64,000 nt of DNA from Janibacter hoylei PVAS-1 (GCF_000297495.1 NZ_ALWX01000022.1:62001-126000); one strand, 5' to 3'. Shown: positions 28,546-39,800, numbered from the stretch's first letter. Notes: a model not told the origin generated them from the sequence alone. Translations and numbers: made by a program.

Positions 28546-31500
28546 TCAGCCTCGCCGGCCTGGGCGAGTCTCAGCCCGCGCGGGGTCATGGTGAAGCCGG
28601 CATCGGTCAGGGCCACGGCGAGCGGGTCCTGCGAGCCGAGGACAGCGGCACCGTCGGCGCGCTGCACCGTGAGGCGACCCAGCGCTCCGCGGTGCACGGC
28701 ATCGGCGAGCCCGGTCGCGGCGACGGCGAGCGACTCCTCGTCGCACGGCCAGGAGAGCAGGGTGCGGCCACCGCGCTCGACGTAGAGTACGAGCTGCCCG
28801 TCGACGGCGACGACGAGGGCTCCGGCCTTGCGACCCGGCTGGTGCCCGGAGTCCCGCTCGGGCCAGCGCAGGGCGGCGCCCCACGGGTTGGCGGGGTCGG
28901 TCGCGGCGAGCACGACCGGGCCCTCGGGGGGCCGGGCCGAGCGCACCTCGTCGACGGCGCCGGGCACGGCGAACTGCGAGGCACCGAGCCCCTCGATGAA
29001 GTAGCCGCGGCGCACCTGACCGGCCTCCTCGGCGGCACCGAGGACGCGGTGGACGGCGGCGAAGCCGCCGGTGACCTCTTCGGCGACCACGCTGCCGCGG
29101 GTGACGACGCCGTACCGGTCGAGCAGGCCCTCGGCGGCCGCATGGGCGCGGACCGTCGGCTCTGCCTCCGTGGCGGGCAGGGCTGACCAGCGCCCGGCGG
29201 CGCGTGGTGGGCCGCTGCGCTGCGGGACGGTGGGCCGACCGAGCCGTGGTCGGCCGCCGTAGCGCCCCCGCGCTGCCGGTCGCCGCTGCGGCTTGTGTGC
29301 GGTGCGGCCGCCCGCGAGCAGCCCGCGGACCGGGGCGAGGGTGTCGCCGGTGACGAGCCCGCGGTGGGCCAGGGACCACAGCGCGTCGGCCAGCTCCTCG
29401 TCGTCGACCCGCTCCTCGTCCTCGGCGCGGTCGTGGGCGAGGGTGTCCGCGAGGTCGCGGAAGAAGTGGGCTCCGCCGCCGGCGAGGGCGTGGTGCACCC
29501 GTGCTTCGAGCGGGCTCAGACCGGTCGCATCGGGCACCGGGAGGGTGGTCTCGGCCCCGTCGGCCAGGTGCAGGCTGACCCACGCGTCGTCGCCGGGCAG
29601 GCTGCCGTGGCCGGCCCACAGCACCTCGCCGGTCGCCATGAGGTCGTCGAGGACCGGTCCGCCGGCGTCGTCGACCCGGGCGGGCAGGACGAGGGACTCG
29701 AGCGCACTGGCCGGGAGCGGGACGCCGCTCAGCTGCTCGACGACCCGCAGCACGCCGTCGCGTCCGCGCATGCGGCGGCCGACGCCCTGCCACGAGGGCA
29801 GGAAGCGGGCGAACTGCCGGGGCTCGACCGGCTCGACCTCATGACGCAGCGCGGCCAGCGACCGCCGCCGCAGGGTCCGCAGCACCTCGGCGTCGCAGAA
29901 CTCGCCACCCCGGCCCCCGCACTCGACGGGCAGCAGGTCGCCCTCGACGAGGCGGCCGGTCTGCACCAGACGCCTCAGGGCATCGGTGGCGACCGCCCGG
30001 CCGATGCCGTAGTGCGTCGCGAGGTCGGTTGCGGCGAAGGGGACGTGGGTGCGCGCGTAGCGCGCCACGAGGTCCCCGAGCGGGTCGCTCGCCGGTTGCA
30101 GCAGCGAGTCGGCCAGTCCGGGAGGCAGGCTCACCCCGAGGGCATCGCGCAGGCGAGCGGCGTCCTCGGTGCTGGCCCAGCGATCCTCACCGGCCACCCG
30201 CACGGGGATGACCTGGCGGCTGGTCTCGAGGTCGACCAGGGCCGCGCGCACGGCGTCGGTGTCGAGGCGGCTGCGCCCCTCGAGCCCCTCGACCGTCAGG
30301 GGCCCGAGGACGCGCAGCAGGTCGAGCAGGTCCTCGCCGTCACGGGCCGCGCGCTCGGGCGTGAGGCTCTGCAGCTCGGCGGCGGTGCGCTCCACGGCTG
30401 CCGGGTCGAGCAGGTCGGCCAGGGCGAGCTGCTCGCCGCGCCCGAGCAGGTCCGCGAGCAGCGTCGGGTCGAGGGTCAGTGCGGCGGCGCGCCGCTCGGC
30501 GAGCGGTGAGTCCCCTTCGTAGAGGAACTGGGCGACGTAGCCAAACATCAACGACGCGGCGAAGGGGGAGGGCCGCTGGCTCTCGACGTCGACGAGGGTC
30601 ACCCGTCGTCCCGCGATGTGCGTCATGAGCTCGGTGAGGGCCGGTACGTCGAAGACGTCCTGGAGGCACTCGCGCACCGCCTCGAGCACGATGGGGAAGT
30701 CGCTGTGCCCGCTCGCGACCTCGAGCAGGGCCGCGGCCCGCTGCCGCTGCTGCCACAGGGGCTGGCGGCGGTCGGGGCGACGCCTCGGCAGGAGGAGGGC
30801 CCGCGCCGCGCACTCGCGGAAACGCGCGGCGAAGAGGGCCGAGCCACCGATCTCGTCGGTCACGGCTCGCTCGACGTCGGCCGGGTCGAGGGTGATGAGG
30901 TCGAGGACCTGACGGCTCAGCGCGGCGGCGTCGAGACTGTCGTCGAACTCGAGATCGGGCAGCCGCAGGACGATCCCGTCGTCACCGTGCATCGCCTGAA
31001 CGTCGATGCCCCACCGCTCTCGCATGCGGCCGGCGATCGCCAGCGCCCACGGGGCGTGCACCTGGGCGCCGAAGGGGGAGTGCACGGCCACGCGCCAGTC
31101 ACCGATCTCGTCGCGAAACCGCTCGACGACGATCGTGCGGTCGTCGGGCAGGTGACCGGTCGCCGCGCGCTGCTCCTCGAGGTAGGCGAGGAGGTTGTCG
31201 CGAGCCCACTCGTCGAGCCCCGCCTGCGCGAGGCGGGCGTTGGCTCCCTTCGTCCCGAGGCCGCCGATCTCTCGGACGAAGCTGCCGACGGCGGCGCCGA
31301 GCTCGGCCGGTCGGCCGAGCTGGTCGCCGTGCCAGAAGGGCAGCCGGCCGGGCTGGCCGGGGGCCGGGGTGACGAGCACCTGGTCGTGGGTGATGTCCTC
31401 GATGCGCCAGCTGCTCGTGCCGAGGGTGAAGACGTCGCCGACCCGCGACTCGTAGACCATCTCCTCGTCGAGCTCGCCGACCCGGCGTCCGGGCCCGTCA

Positions 31501-33162
31501 CCGGAGGCGAGGAAGACGCCGTACAGACCGCGGTCGGGGATCGTGCCGCCGCTCGTCACGGCGAGTCGCTGCGCTCCGCGGCGCCCCGCGATGGTGCCGG
31601 CGACGCGGTCCCACGTGATGCGCGGGCGCAGCTCGGCGAAGTCCTCCGACGGGTACCGCCCGGCGAGCATGTCGAGGGTGGCGTGCAGCAACGTCGAGGG
31701 CAGGGAGGCGAAGGGAGCCGCCCGCCGCACGAGCGCCTCGAGCTCGGTGACCTCCCACTCGTCGAGGGCGCACATGGCGACGACCTGCTGGGCGAGCACG
31801 TCGAGCGGGTTGGCAGGGACGTGCAGGGCCTCGATCTCGCCGGCGCGCATCCGCTCGACGACGACGGCCGACTGGACGAGGTCGCCGCGGAACTTCGGCA
31901 GGACGACCCCGTGGCTGACGGCTCCGACCTGGTGGCCGGCACGGCCGACCCGCTGCAGCCCGGAGGCGACCGACGGCGGTGACTCGATCTGGACGACGAG
32001 GTCGATCGCGCCCATGTCGATGCCGAGCTCGAGGCTGCTCGTCGCGACGACGCAGGGCAGCCGGCCGGCCTTGAGGTCCTCCTCGATGAGGGCGCGCTGC
32101 TCCTTGCTCACCGAGCCGTGGTGGGCACGGGCCAGGACGGGTGGTGCTCCCGCGGAGGCGCCGGACTGGGCCATGACCTCGGCGGGTGGCCGGCTGGGGA
32201 GGGGCGCCTCGGCGGCCTCGGGAGGAGCGACGCGCTCGGCGTGGATCTCGTTGAGCCGACCGGTCAGCCGCTCGCCGAGCCGGCGGCTGTTGACGAAGAC
32301 GAGCGTCGAGCGGTGCTGCTCGACGAGGTCGACGACCCGCTCCTCCACGTGCGGCCAGATCGAGGCCCGACGCTCCTCGCCCGCGGCGGCACCGGAAAGA
32401 TCGCCTGTCGGCTCGCCGAGCTCGGTGAGGTCGGCGACCGGGACGACGACGTCGAGCTGCCACTGCTTCGTCGACGTGGGCTGGACGATCTCGACCGGTC
32501 GGCCACCGGAGAGGAAGCGGGCGACCTCGTCGACCGGGCGCACCGTGGCCGACAGGCCGATCCGCTGGGCGGGCCGCTCGAGCAGGGCGTCGAGGCGCTC
32601 GAGCGAGAGCGCCAGGTGGGCCCCGCGCTTGGTGCCGGCGAGGGCGTGGATCTCGTCGATGATGATCGTCTCGACCCCGCGCAGGGCCTCGCGCACGCCC
32701 GAGGTGAGCATGAGGAAGAGCGACTCGGGGGTCGTGATGAGGACATCGGACGGCGTCCTGGCGAAGGCCCGGCGCTCGGCGGCCGGGGTGTCTCCCGAGC
32801 GGACGGAGACCGAGACCTCGGGCGCCGGCAGCCCGAGCCGGTCAGCGGCGTGCCCGATGCCGACGAGCGGGGCGCGCAGGTTGCGCTCGACGTCGACGGC
32901 CAGAGCCTTGAGGGGCGAGATGTAGAGGACGCGGCAGCGCGCCTGCGGGTCCTGTGGTCGTGGTGTCGACGCGAGTCGGTCGAGCGCCCAGAGGAAGGCC
33001 GAGAGGGTCTTGCCCGAGCCGGTCGGGGCGACGACGAGGGCGTGGCTGCCAGCGCTGATCGCGCTCCAGGCACCGACCTGCGCCTGCGTGGGCTCGGCGA
33101 AGCTGTCCCGGAACCACGTCGCGGTGGCGGGGGGAGAAGCGGTCGAGGACGTCGTCGGTCAT
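28546..33162 (-). CDS. lhr: Large helicase-related protein Lhr (two one-base shifts)
   Basis: About 1538 residues: a superfamily 2 DNA helicase of actinobacterial Lhr type. Walker A PTGSGKT near residue 45, DEIH near 160, LSATVRPVDEVARF, the Lhr winged-helix core and a long C-terminal extension that in mycobacteria oligomerises the enzyme. At the six-G run 33129-33134 one extra base breaks the N-terminus (correct reading DRFSPATATWFRD). Near 28566 one base seems missing, otherwise the frame would run through all of nei. The two shifts cancel, giving a length divisible by three. The exact C-terminus is uncertain. Confidence 0.87.
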
Positions 33163-33195
33163 GGTAGGGACAGCCTGCCACCGTCCGCCGACAGC

Positions 33196-33444
33196 TCAGC
33201 GCTGCAGCAGGTCGAGCACCTGGTCGAGCTTCGTCTCGAGCGAGGTCATCCGGGTCTCCATGGAGGTCATCCGGGTCTCGAGCGAGTCCATCCGGTCCCC
33301 GAGCGCCCCCACGTCCTCGGTCAGCTCGTTGAACCGGTTGGTGTGGCGACGCTGCGTGTTGTGGACGTCGGCGATCATCGTGTGCATCGCGGAGATGTCG
33401 TTGTCGTGCTGCCGCACCTTGCGCTCGAGATCGGTGGCCGTCAT
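33196..33444 (-). CDS. Small coiled-coil protein
   Basis: 82 residues, highly charged, no membrane segment. The C-terminal half is a heptad coiled coil made of near-repeats (RMDSLETRMTSMETRMTSLETKLDQVLDLL). Starts at a leaderless ATG. Similar short coiled-coil proteins occur in related actinobacteria as hypotheticals. An oligomerisation or scaffold role is inference. Confidence 0.65.
   Translation of the reverse strand: MTATDLERKVRQHDNDISAMHTMIADVHNTQRRHTNRFNELTEDVGALGDRMDSLETRMTSMETRMTSLETKLDQVLDLLQR
33237..33299 (+). repeat. Three 21-bp tandem units in the coiled-coil gene
   Basis: Units of the form GAGGTCATCCGGGTCTC plus four variable bases occur about three times in a row, matching seven-residue heptads of the encoded coiled coil. 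Confidence 0.7.
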
Positions 33445-33450
33445 GCGTCC

Positions 33451-33456
33451 ACGATA
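33451..33456 (-). promoter_or_regulatory. -10 element of the coiled-coil gene, leaderless
   Basis: Read leftward, TATCGT ends 6 bases before the ATG at 33444. Confidence 0.45.
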
Positions 33457-33530
33457 GGCGCTCGAGGGAGCCTGTCCGGCGCCTCGGGCGAGATCTGTGG
33501 ACAACGATCGGGCAGCGGTCGGGGCCCGGC

Positions 33531-34067
33531 TCAGCGGTGCTTGTCGGGCTCGAGCCGCAGGGTCATGAGCGTCGTGGCGAGCATGTCGTAGTGCCCGACG
33601 AGCAGCAGCAACTCGATGGCCTCTCGCTCGCTCGCGACTGATCTGAGGCGGTCCCACTGCGCATCGTCGAGGTCCTTCGTCGCCACGAGCGTCTGGGCGC
33701 TCTCGCGCAGCACCCGCTCGCGGTCGCTCAGCGTCTCCACGGCTGTGTCGGCGAGGATCCCCTCGATCTCGGCCGAGCTCAGCCCGGCTCGCTGACCGAG
33801 CAACCGGTGGTGCTCTCGCTCGTAGTCGCAGCCCCGTGCGGTGGCGACGGTGAGGATCACCAGCTCGGACTCCCTTCGCTCCAGGGAGCCGAAGGGCATG
33901 AGGCGCCCGGCGAAGTGCAGCCAGCCGGTGAAGAGGCCCTTGGTCCGCCCGAGGGTGGTGAAGATCGCCGGCGGCTCGGTGCCGGTGACCCGGCCGGCGG
34001 CGCGGGCGAAGCCCCACCGCACCGGCCCGAGCTCACGCAGGCTCCCCGGCCCGATGCGGGCGGTCAC
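33531..34067 (-). CDS. Carboxymuconolactone decarboxylase/AhpD-like protein
   Basis: 178 residues, all-helical CMD family. The region ESELVILTVATARGCDYEREHHRLLGQRAGLS carries one cysteine and a downstream histidine. The AhpD-type CxxC pair is absent, so a peroxidase-reductant role is not supported. The GTG start overlaps the SDR stop (GTGA), so it is the last gene of the leftward operon. Confidence 0.8.
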   Translation of the reverse strand: MTARIGPGSLRELGPVRWGFARAAGRVTGTEPPAIFTTLGRTKGLFTGWLHFAGRLMPFGSLERRESELVILTVATARGCDYEREHHRLLGQRAGLSSAEIEGILADTAVETLSDRERVLRESAQTLVATKDLDDAQWDRLRSVASEREAIELLLLVGHYDMLATTLMTLRLEPDKHR

Positions 34068-34949
34068 GAGCCCAGCGCCCGGGTCGTGCCGGTCGGCTGC
34101 TCGGTCGTGTAGGCGACCTGCTCCGTGCGGGCGATCTCGAGCGACTCCTCGAGGTCGGGCATCGGCTTGAGCTCGATGACCCGCTGGGCCACGTGTCGAA
34201 GGGGGACGACCGGCGGCACCCAGCCCGGCGCCGCGATGCGCCGCGACCGCTTGGCGATGCCCCGCTCGAGCGCCCGCAGGCCGGACTCGATGGGGGCGAC
34301 GCCGCTGACGGTGCCGCCTCCGGTGAGCTTCTTGCCGGCGACCGTGTCGAAGCCGCGGCTGGTCATGTCGGTCGCGAGCTCGGAGTAGTAGGCGACGCCG
34401 ACCTTGGCGCCCGTGGGCTTGATCTCTTGGCGGAAGGTGTTGCCGATCGCCTCGACCGCGGCCTTGCTCGCGCTGTACGCGCCGAGCAGGGGCAGGTGCA
34501 CGGCCGCTGCGAGGGAGGCGGTCGCTAGGGCGTACCCGCCCGGGTGGGTGATGTGCGGGCCGGCCGCGCGCAGCGTGTAGAAGACGCCGAGGGTGTTGAC
34601 CCGCAGGTGCGCCTCCATGACGTCGGGCTGGCCGCCGATGATCGGCAGCTGCTTGGCGATGCCGGCGTTGGCGACGACGACGTCGAGACCGCCGAGCTCG
34701 GCGACGAGCTCGGCGACCGCGCGGTCGACCTGGTCGGGGTCGGAGACGTCGCACTCACGCCAGGGGGGCGTGGTTGCGCTGCGCCGCCTCGGCGAGGAGC
34801 TCGGGCTCCAGACCGGCCAGCGCGACGCGGGCGCCGTGGGCGGTGAGCAGATCGGCCAGGCCGGCGCCGATGCCGCGCGCCGCGCCCGTGATGAGGACGC
34901 GACGGCCGCGCAGGGCCGGGGTGTACTTCGGGCGAGGTGAGAGGCTCAT
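34064..34949 (-). CDS. Short-chain dehydrogenase/reductase (frameshifted)
   Basis: About 294 residues after removing one base from the six-G run 34763-34768. The nucleotide-binding motif GAARGIGAGLA is near residue 22, NAG follows in VVVANAGIAK, and the catalytic Tyr and Lys are in YSASKAAVEAIG. The C-terminal third (SGVAPIESGLRALERGIAKRS) is typical of SDRs of unknown substrate. Co-translated with the AhpD-like gene downstream and the lysoplasmalogenase-like gene upstream (TAATG overlap). Confidence 0.82.
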
Positions 34950-35674
34950 TACCCGACGGTAACAAGGTTGGCGCGAACCCGCGACCCCTCAGCCTCGTCG
35001 CGCAGCCCGTGCACGAGCAGCCCGAGCGCCGCCGTGTAGGTCGAGAGGATCACGGCGGACGAGATCGCCTGCGTCCGTGGGGTCTTCGCGTACTGCTGGC
35101 CGACGATGATCGCCGCGTCCGAGACGAGGAAGAGCGCGCCGCCGAGCGCGACCGCCCGGCCGTTGCGCGGACGCTCGCCGTCGCCCATGGCGAGCGCCGA
35201 CATCGAGCCGAGCAGCAGGCCGTAGCCGGTGAGCACCGGGTCGGGGGCGCCGCCGTCGGTGTCGAGCACCGCGAGCCCGGCGAGGGTCGTCGCGGCGATG
35301 GCGGAGGGGACCGGGCGGGGGCGGGCGCCGTCGTGGAGGAGCAGCCCGATGAGCCCGATCTGCTGGACCCCGAAGGCGCTGGCGCCGCGGCGCATCAGGC
35401 GGCGCGACTCGTCGCCCTCGGCCCGGCTGGACCGGTACATCCACCAGTCGCCGACGGTCGACCCGACGAGGGCGGTGACGAGGGTGGCGGTGCGCTTGGG
35501 GCAGCGCTGCGAGCGGGTCGCGAGCACACCCGCTGCCAGGGCCGGCGCGAGCGCCACCTTGGTCGCGGCGTGCGTGCGGTGGCGGCCGATGACGTCCGCG
35601 GCGGTCGTCGCGAGGGCCAGAGGCACGTAGGCGAGCAGGTCGGCGCGGCCGCGGACGAAGGAGGAGAAGCTCAC
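34949..35674 (-). CDS. YhhN/lysoplasmalogenase-family membrane protein
   Basis: 241 residues with about eight membrane segments. Conserved family features include TKVALAPALAAGVL, VGSTVGDWWMY and LGGALFLVSDAAI. YhhN/TMEM86 proteins hydrolyse the vinyl-ether bond of lysoplasmalogens in animals; the bacterial substrate is not established. The GTG start overlaps the stop of the agmatine deiminase gene. Confidence 0.78.
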   Translation of the reverse strand: MSFSSFVRGRADLLAYVPLALATTAADVIGRHRTHAATKVALAPALAAGVLATRSQRCPKRTATLVTALVGSTVGDWWMYRSSRAEGDESRRLMRRGASAFGVQQIGLIGLLLHDGARPRPVPSAIAATTLAGLAVLDTDGGAPDPVLTGYGLLLGSMSALAMGDGERPRNGRAVALGGALFLVSDAAIIVGQQYAKTPRTQAISSAVILSTYTAALGLLVHGLRDEAEGSRVRANLVTVG

Positions 35675-36718
35675 GAGGACTCCGGCTGTTGTTGGGTGAT
35701 GCAGTGGATGCCGCCACCACGGTCGAAGAGCGGCCGGGCGTCGACGCCGACGACCTCGCGCCCCGGGTAGACCGAGCGCAGCACCTCCAGGGCGCGCTCG
35801 TCGTGCGGGTCGTCGAAGACGCAGGCCACGACGCCGCCGTTGCAGACGAGGTGGTTGACGTAGGACCAGTCGACGGGGCCCTCGTCGTCGGTCAGGGTCT
35901 GCGGTGCCGGGATGCGCGTCACCTCGAGGCGGCGGCCGGCGGAGTCGGTCGCGGCGAGCAGCACCTGCTCGATCTGCTGGCAGACCTCGTGGTCCGGGTG
36001 GGTCTCGTCCTCCTGCCAGTGCAGCAGCACGTGACCGGGTGCGGTGAAGGTCGCGACGATGTCGACGTGCCCGCGGGTGCCGAAGTCGTCGTAGTCCCGG
36101 GTCAGGCCGCGCGGCAGCCAGACGAAGGTGTCGACCCCGAGCAGCCGCCCGACCTCGGCCTCGATGTCCCCCTTCGTCGCCCCGGGGTTGCGACCGGGGT
36201 CGAGCTGGACGGTCTCGGTGAGCAGGACGGTGCCCTCACCGTCGACGTGGAGGCCGCCCCCTTCGTTGACGATGGACGAAGGGAGGTGGTGGGCGCCGGC
36301 GGCGTCGGCCACCTGCGAGGCGATGCGGGAGTCGAAGCCCCACGAGGCCCACTCCTGCGCGCCCCACCCGTTGAAGATCCAGTCGACCGCGCCGAGCTCG
36401 CCGTCGGGGGGCGAGGACGAAGCTCGGCCCGATGTCGCGCATCCACGCGTCGTCGAGGTCGGCGACGACGATGTCGATGGGGTGGGCGGTGTCGTTGCGC
36501 AGGTACTCGCGGCACAGGTGGATGTCGGCCGGCGGCACGACGAGGGTCACCGGCTCGAAGCGCGCCACGGTGCGCGCGACGGTCGCCCACGTCGTGCGGG
36601 CGCTCTCGACCTCCTCGGGCGTGTCCCCGAGCGTGTAGCCGTGGCTGGGCCAGGCCATCCACGTGCGCTCGTGGTCGGTCCACTCGGCGGGCATCCGCCA
36701 CCGGGTCGCGTCGCCCAT
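35671..36718 (-). CDS. aguA: Agmatine deiminase-family protein (frameshifted)
   Basis: About 348 residues once one base is removed from the six-G run 36406-36411 (restoring PSFVLAPDGELGAVDW). A guanidine-modifying beta/alpha propeller: PAEWTDHERTWMAWPS near the start, DDAWMRDIGPSFV, INEGGG-type IVNEGGGLHVDGEGT, the catalytic histidine in GTRGHVDIVATF and the nucleophilic cysteine in GGGIHCITQQQP. It converts agmatine to N-carbamoylputrescine and ammonia. No aguB is nearby. An AAGGAGG site precedes the ATG. Confidence 0.88.
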
Positions 36719-36782
36719 GGGGCCGCCCTCCTTGGTCGTCGTGGCTGCAGTATGCCGTCCGACACCGACGAGTGCCGACTAC

Positions 36783-36788
36783 TACACT
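36783..36788 (+). promoter_or_regulatory. -10 element of the DUF3046 gene, leaderless
   Basis: TACACT ends 6 bases before the GTG at 36795. Confidence 0.5.
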
Positions 36789-36794
36789 CCACGG

Positions 36795-37048
36795 GTGCGG
36801 CTGAGCCACTTCTGGACCCTGATGGAGGACGAGTTCGGGGAGAGCTATGCCCACACGCTGGCGCGTGGGCACGTCGTCCAGGCGCTCGGCGACCGGACGG
36901 TCACCGCCGCCCTCGACGAAGGGGAGTCCCCGCGCCGTGTGTGGGAGGCCCTGTGCGACGACCTCGACATCCCGCCGCACCGCCGGCTCGGGATCGACCG
37001 GGAGCCGATGCCGGTCCGCCCGAGATCGCGAACGAGCGGCCGGAGTGA
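36795..37048 (+). CDS. DUF3046 protein (one-base shift near the end)
   Basis: About 84 residues. The core LSHFWTLMEDEFGESYAHTL, LGDRTVTAALDEGESPRRVWEALCDDLDIPP is the actinobacterial DUF3046 family, commonly encoded beside recA. The natural end (PPEIANERPE, stop at 37048) needs one base restored at about 37018; otherwise the frame runs without a stop into the ABC ATPase. Function unknown. GTG start with a leaderless promoter. Confidence 0.82.
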
Positions 37049-37051
37049 CGC

Positions 37052-37123
37052 CTACTCGATGACGTGGCCGACGCCGTCGAGCCCCGGGAGGTCAGGGACC
37101 GTGAAGGTGTCCAAGGAGCCCAT
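37052..37123 (-). CDS. Possible 23-residue leaderless ORF
   Basis: Encodes a 23-residue peptide starting MGSLDTFTVPDLPGL and ending GHVIE. A TACGAT box (37136-37131) ends 7 bases before its ATG, the same geometry as the other leaderless genes here. It fits exactly between the DUF3046 stop and the ABC promoter. No family recognised; it could be chance. Confidence 0.35.
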   Translation of the reverse strand: MGSLDTFTVPDLPGLDGVGHVIE

Positions 37124-37168
37124 GCGCGCGATCGTAGCGACGGGCGTCGCCCCCATTTTTCGTGCGGG

Positions 37169-37174
37169 TACTCT
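37169..37174 (+). promoter_or_regulatory. -10 element of the ABC exporter operon, leaderless
   Basis: TACTCT ends 7 bases before the GTG at 37182. Confidence 0.5.
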
Positions 37175-37181
37175 CGCCCCC

Positions 37182-38108
37182 GTGAACGACGTCCTCCTGA
37201 GCGCCTCCGGTCTGACGAAGACCTTCGGTGACTTCACCGCCGTCGACGGGATCGACATCGAGGTGCGGCGGGGCGAGTCCTTCGGATTCCTCGGCCCCAA
37301 CGGCGCTGGCAAGTCGTCGACGATGAAGATGGTCGCCGCGACCTCGCCGCCCACCGGGGGAGAGCTGCGCATCTTCGGCCTCGACCCGGTGACCGACGGC
37401 GCGGCGGTGCGGGCCCGTCTGGGCAACTGCCCCCAGCAGGACAACCTCGACGAGGAGATCACCGTCGAGGAAAACCTCCACGTCTACGGCCGCTACTTCG
37501 GCCTGCCGCGCAAGGTCATCCGCGAGCGCACCGACGAGCTGCTCGACTTCGCCCAGCTCACCGAGCGCCGCAAGGACAAGGTCGAGCCGCTCTCGGGGGG
37601 CATGAAGCGCCGCCTGACGATCGCCCGCTCGCTCGTCAACAACCCCGAGATCCTCCTGCTCGACGAGCCGACGACCGGCCTCGACCCGCAGGCCCGGCAC
37701 GTGCTGTGGGACCGCCTCTTCCGCCTCAAGCGGCAGGGCGTCACGCTCATCATCACGACGCACTACATGGACGAGGCCGAGCAGCTGTGCGACCGGCTCG
37801 TCGTCATGGACCACGGCCGGATCGTCGCCGAGGGCTCGCCCCGCTCGCTCATCGAGACCCACTCCACGAGAGAGGTGCTCGAGCTGCGCCTGCCCGTGGA
37901 AGACCACCTCGGGGCGGCCGGGCTGGTCGAGGGCGTCGGCGAGCGCGTCGAGGCCCTGCCCGACCGCCTGCTCGTCTACACCGACCACGGTGACGGTGCC
38001 CTCGAGGCGGTCCACGCCCGCGGGCTGCAGCCGGTCTCGGCCATCGTGCGTCGCGCCAGCCTCGAGGACGTCTTCCTCCACCTCACCGGCCGGACCTTGG
38101 TCGACTGA
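37182..38108 (+). CDS. ABC-2 type exporter ATPase (DrrA-like)
   Basis: 308 residues: Walker [12 protein letters not shown] near residue 40, signature LSGGMKRRL, Walker [13 protein letters not shown] and the switch [10 protein letters not shown], followed by a C-terminal dimer or regulatory region. Belongs to the NodI/DrrA drug-lipid exporter group. It overlaps the first permease by one base (TGATG-type junction), so the three genes form one exporter. The substrate is unknown. Confidence 0.92.
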   Translation: MNDVLLSASGLTKTFGDFTAVDGIDIEVRRGESFGFLGPNGAGKSSTMKMVAATSPPTGGELRIFGLDPVTDGAAVRARLGNCPQQDNLDEEITVEENLHVYGRYFGLPRKVIRERTDELLDFAQLTERRKDKVEPLSGGMKRRLTIARSLVNNPEILLLDEPTTGLDPQARHVLWDRLFRLKRQGVTLIITTHYMDEAEQLCDRLVVMDHGRIVAEGSPRSLIETHSTREVLELRLPVEDHLGAAGLVEGVGERVEALPDRLLVYTDHGDGALEAVHARGLQPVSAIVRRASLEDVFLHLTGRTLVD

Positions 38109-38941
38109 TGACCGCGACACCGGTGGCGTCGACGACGGTGCGCCACGAGCACGGGGAGCGGGCCCCCCTTCGTCCGGTGGAGCGGGTGGCCGCCGTCGCG
38201 GCCTACTTCGGCCTCGTCTACCGCCGCACGTGGATGGGGTCGGTCTTCAGCCGCTTCGTCATGCCGCTGCTCTTCCTGCTCGCGATGGGCGTCGGGCTCG
38301 GCTCGCTCGTCGACGACGCCTCCGGCGGTGTCGAGGGCGTCTCCTACCTCCTCTTCGTGGCCCCGGCGATGATCGCGGTGCAGGCGATGATGACCGCGGT
38401 CAGCGAGTCGACCTACCCGGTCTTCGGGCTCTTCACGTGGAACCGGATGTACCACTCGATGCTCGCCACCCCGCTCACGGTGAGCGACCTCCTGCTCGGC
38501 CACCTCGCCGTGGTCGCCGCGCAGGGTGGCTTCGCGGCGGCGGCCTTCGTCGTCGTCGCGGCGCTCTTCGGCAGCTTCACGTCGTGGTGGGTGCTCCTCG
38601 CCGTGCCGATCGGCGTGCTCGTGACGCTGGCCTTCGCGGTGCCGCTCTTCGGCTTCACCGCCCGGGCGAAGGGGGAGTCGGCCTTCAACATCGTCTACCG
38701 GCTCGTCATCACGCCCCTCATGCTCTTTTCCGGCGTCTTCTTCCCCGTCGACCGCCTCCCGCTGGTCCTCGAGGTGCTCGCCTGGCTGACGCCCCTGTGG
38801 CACGGCGTGGAGCTGTGCCGCGCCGCGGCCCACGGGAGCTTCGCTCCCTTCGACCTGGTGCACCTGGCGGTGCTGCTCGTCGTCATCGCGGCCGGCTGGG
38901 TATACGCCCGCGCCGGCATGACCCGCAGGCTCGTCTCGTGA
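38108..38941 (+). CDS. ABC-2 type permease, first subunit
   Basis: 277 residues with six membrane helices typical of DrrB/NodJ-type permeases ([54 protein letters not shown]). A C6 run at 38163-38168 is in frame. Its stop overlaps the start of the second permease (GTGA). With two different permease subunits the transporter is probably a heterodimer with two ATPase copies. Confidence 0.88.
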   Translation: MTATPVASTTVRHEHGERAPLRPVERVAAVAAYFGLVYRRTWMGSVFSRFVMPLLFLLAMGVGLGSLVDDASGGVEGVSYLLFVAPAMIAVQAMMTAVSESTYPVFGLFTWNRMYHSMLATPLTVSDLLLGHLAVVAAQGGFAAAAFVVVAALFGSFTSWWVLLAVPIGVLVTLAFAVPLFGFTARAKGESAFNIVYRLVITPLMLFSGVFFPVDRLPLVLEVLAWLTPLWHGVELCRAAAHGSFAPFDLVHLAVLLVVIAAGWVYARAGMTRRLVS

Positions 38942-39725
38942 GCGCGGGGGTGCTCACGCCGGGCCTGGCGATGTGGCGCTCCGTGGTGGAGCGCAACGTC
39001 GTCGGCTTCCGGCGGCGGTGGGCGGCCTTCGTCACCGGCTTCGCCGAGCCGGTCTTCTACCTGCTCTCCCTCGGCATCGGGGTCGGGTCGCTCGTGCCCG
39101 TCGTGCTGACCGACGGCGGCACCGAGGTGAGCTATGCGGCCTTCGTCGCGCCCGCCATGCTCGCCGCGTCGGCGATGAACGGCGCGATCATGGACTCGAC
39201 CTTCAACGTCTTCTTCAAGCTGCGCTACGCGAAGATCTACGACGCGATGCTCGCGACGCCGCTCGGCCCGCGCGACATCGCGGTCGGCGAGGTGGTGTGG
39301 TCGCTCATCCGTGGCGGGGTCTACGCGCTCGTCTTCTACCTCGTGGCGCTCGCCGTCGGGGTCGTGGAGTCGTGGTGGTCGCTGCTCGCGGTGCCGGCGG
39401 CGGTCTTCATCGGGCTCGCCTTCTCCGCCGTGGGCATGTTTGCGACGACCTTCATGCGCTCGTGGGTCGACTTCGACTGGATCATGCTCGTCATCCAGCC
39501 GCTCTTCCTGCTGTCGGCGACCTTCTTCCCGCTCGGCACCTACCCGGGGTGGGCCCAGCCGATCGTCCAGGCGACGCCGCTCTACCACGGGGTGGCGCTG
39601 GAGCGCGGGCTCATGCTCGGGGAGGTCGGCTGGGGCCTGCTGTGGCACGTCGGCTACCTCGTCGTGCTCGGCGTGGTCGGCATCTGGCGACCTCCCGCCG
39701 CATCGAGACACTCCTGCGGTCGTAG
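38938..39725 (+). CDS. ABC-2 type permease, second subunit (one-base shift at the end)
   Basis: About 262 residues, same fold as its neighbour ([55 protein letters not shown]). The expected end [11 protein letters not shown] (stop 39725) requires one G restored near 39690. As written, the frame continues without stop through the promoter region and into recA in phase, a false fusion. Confidence 0.85.
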
Positions 39726-39777
39726 CCGACGGGCGACGAAGGGGGAGTCCCGGCGTGTCGGCGCGCCGCTCCCGACC

Positions 39778-39800
39778 TCGAACACGTGTTCGGGTAACGT
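39778..39800 (+). promoter_or_regulatory. LexA (SOS) box and promoter of recA
   Basis: TCGAACACGTGTTCGG (39778-39793) differs by one base from the perfect actinobacterial palindrome TCGAAC-N4-GTTCGA. TAACGT (39795-39800) right after it is a plausible -10. The start would be about 39807, leaving a leader of about 160 bases before recA. Confidence 0.85.
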
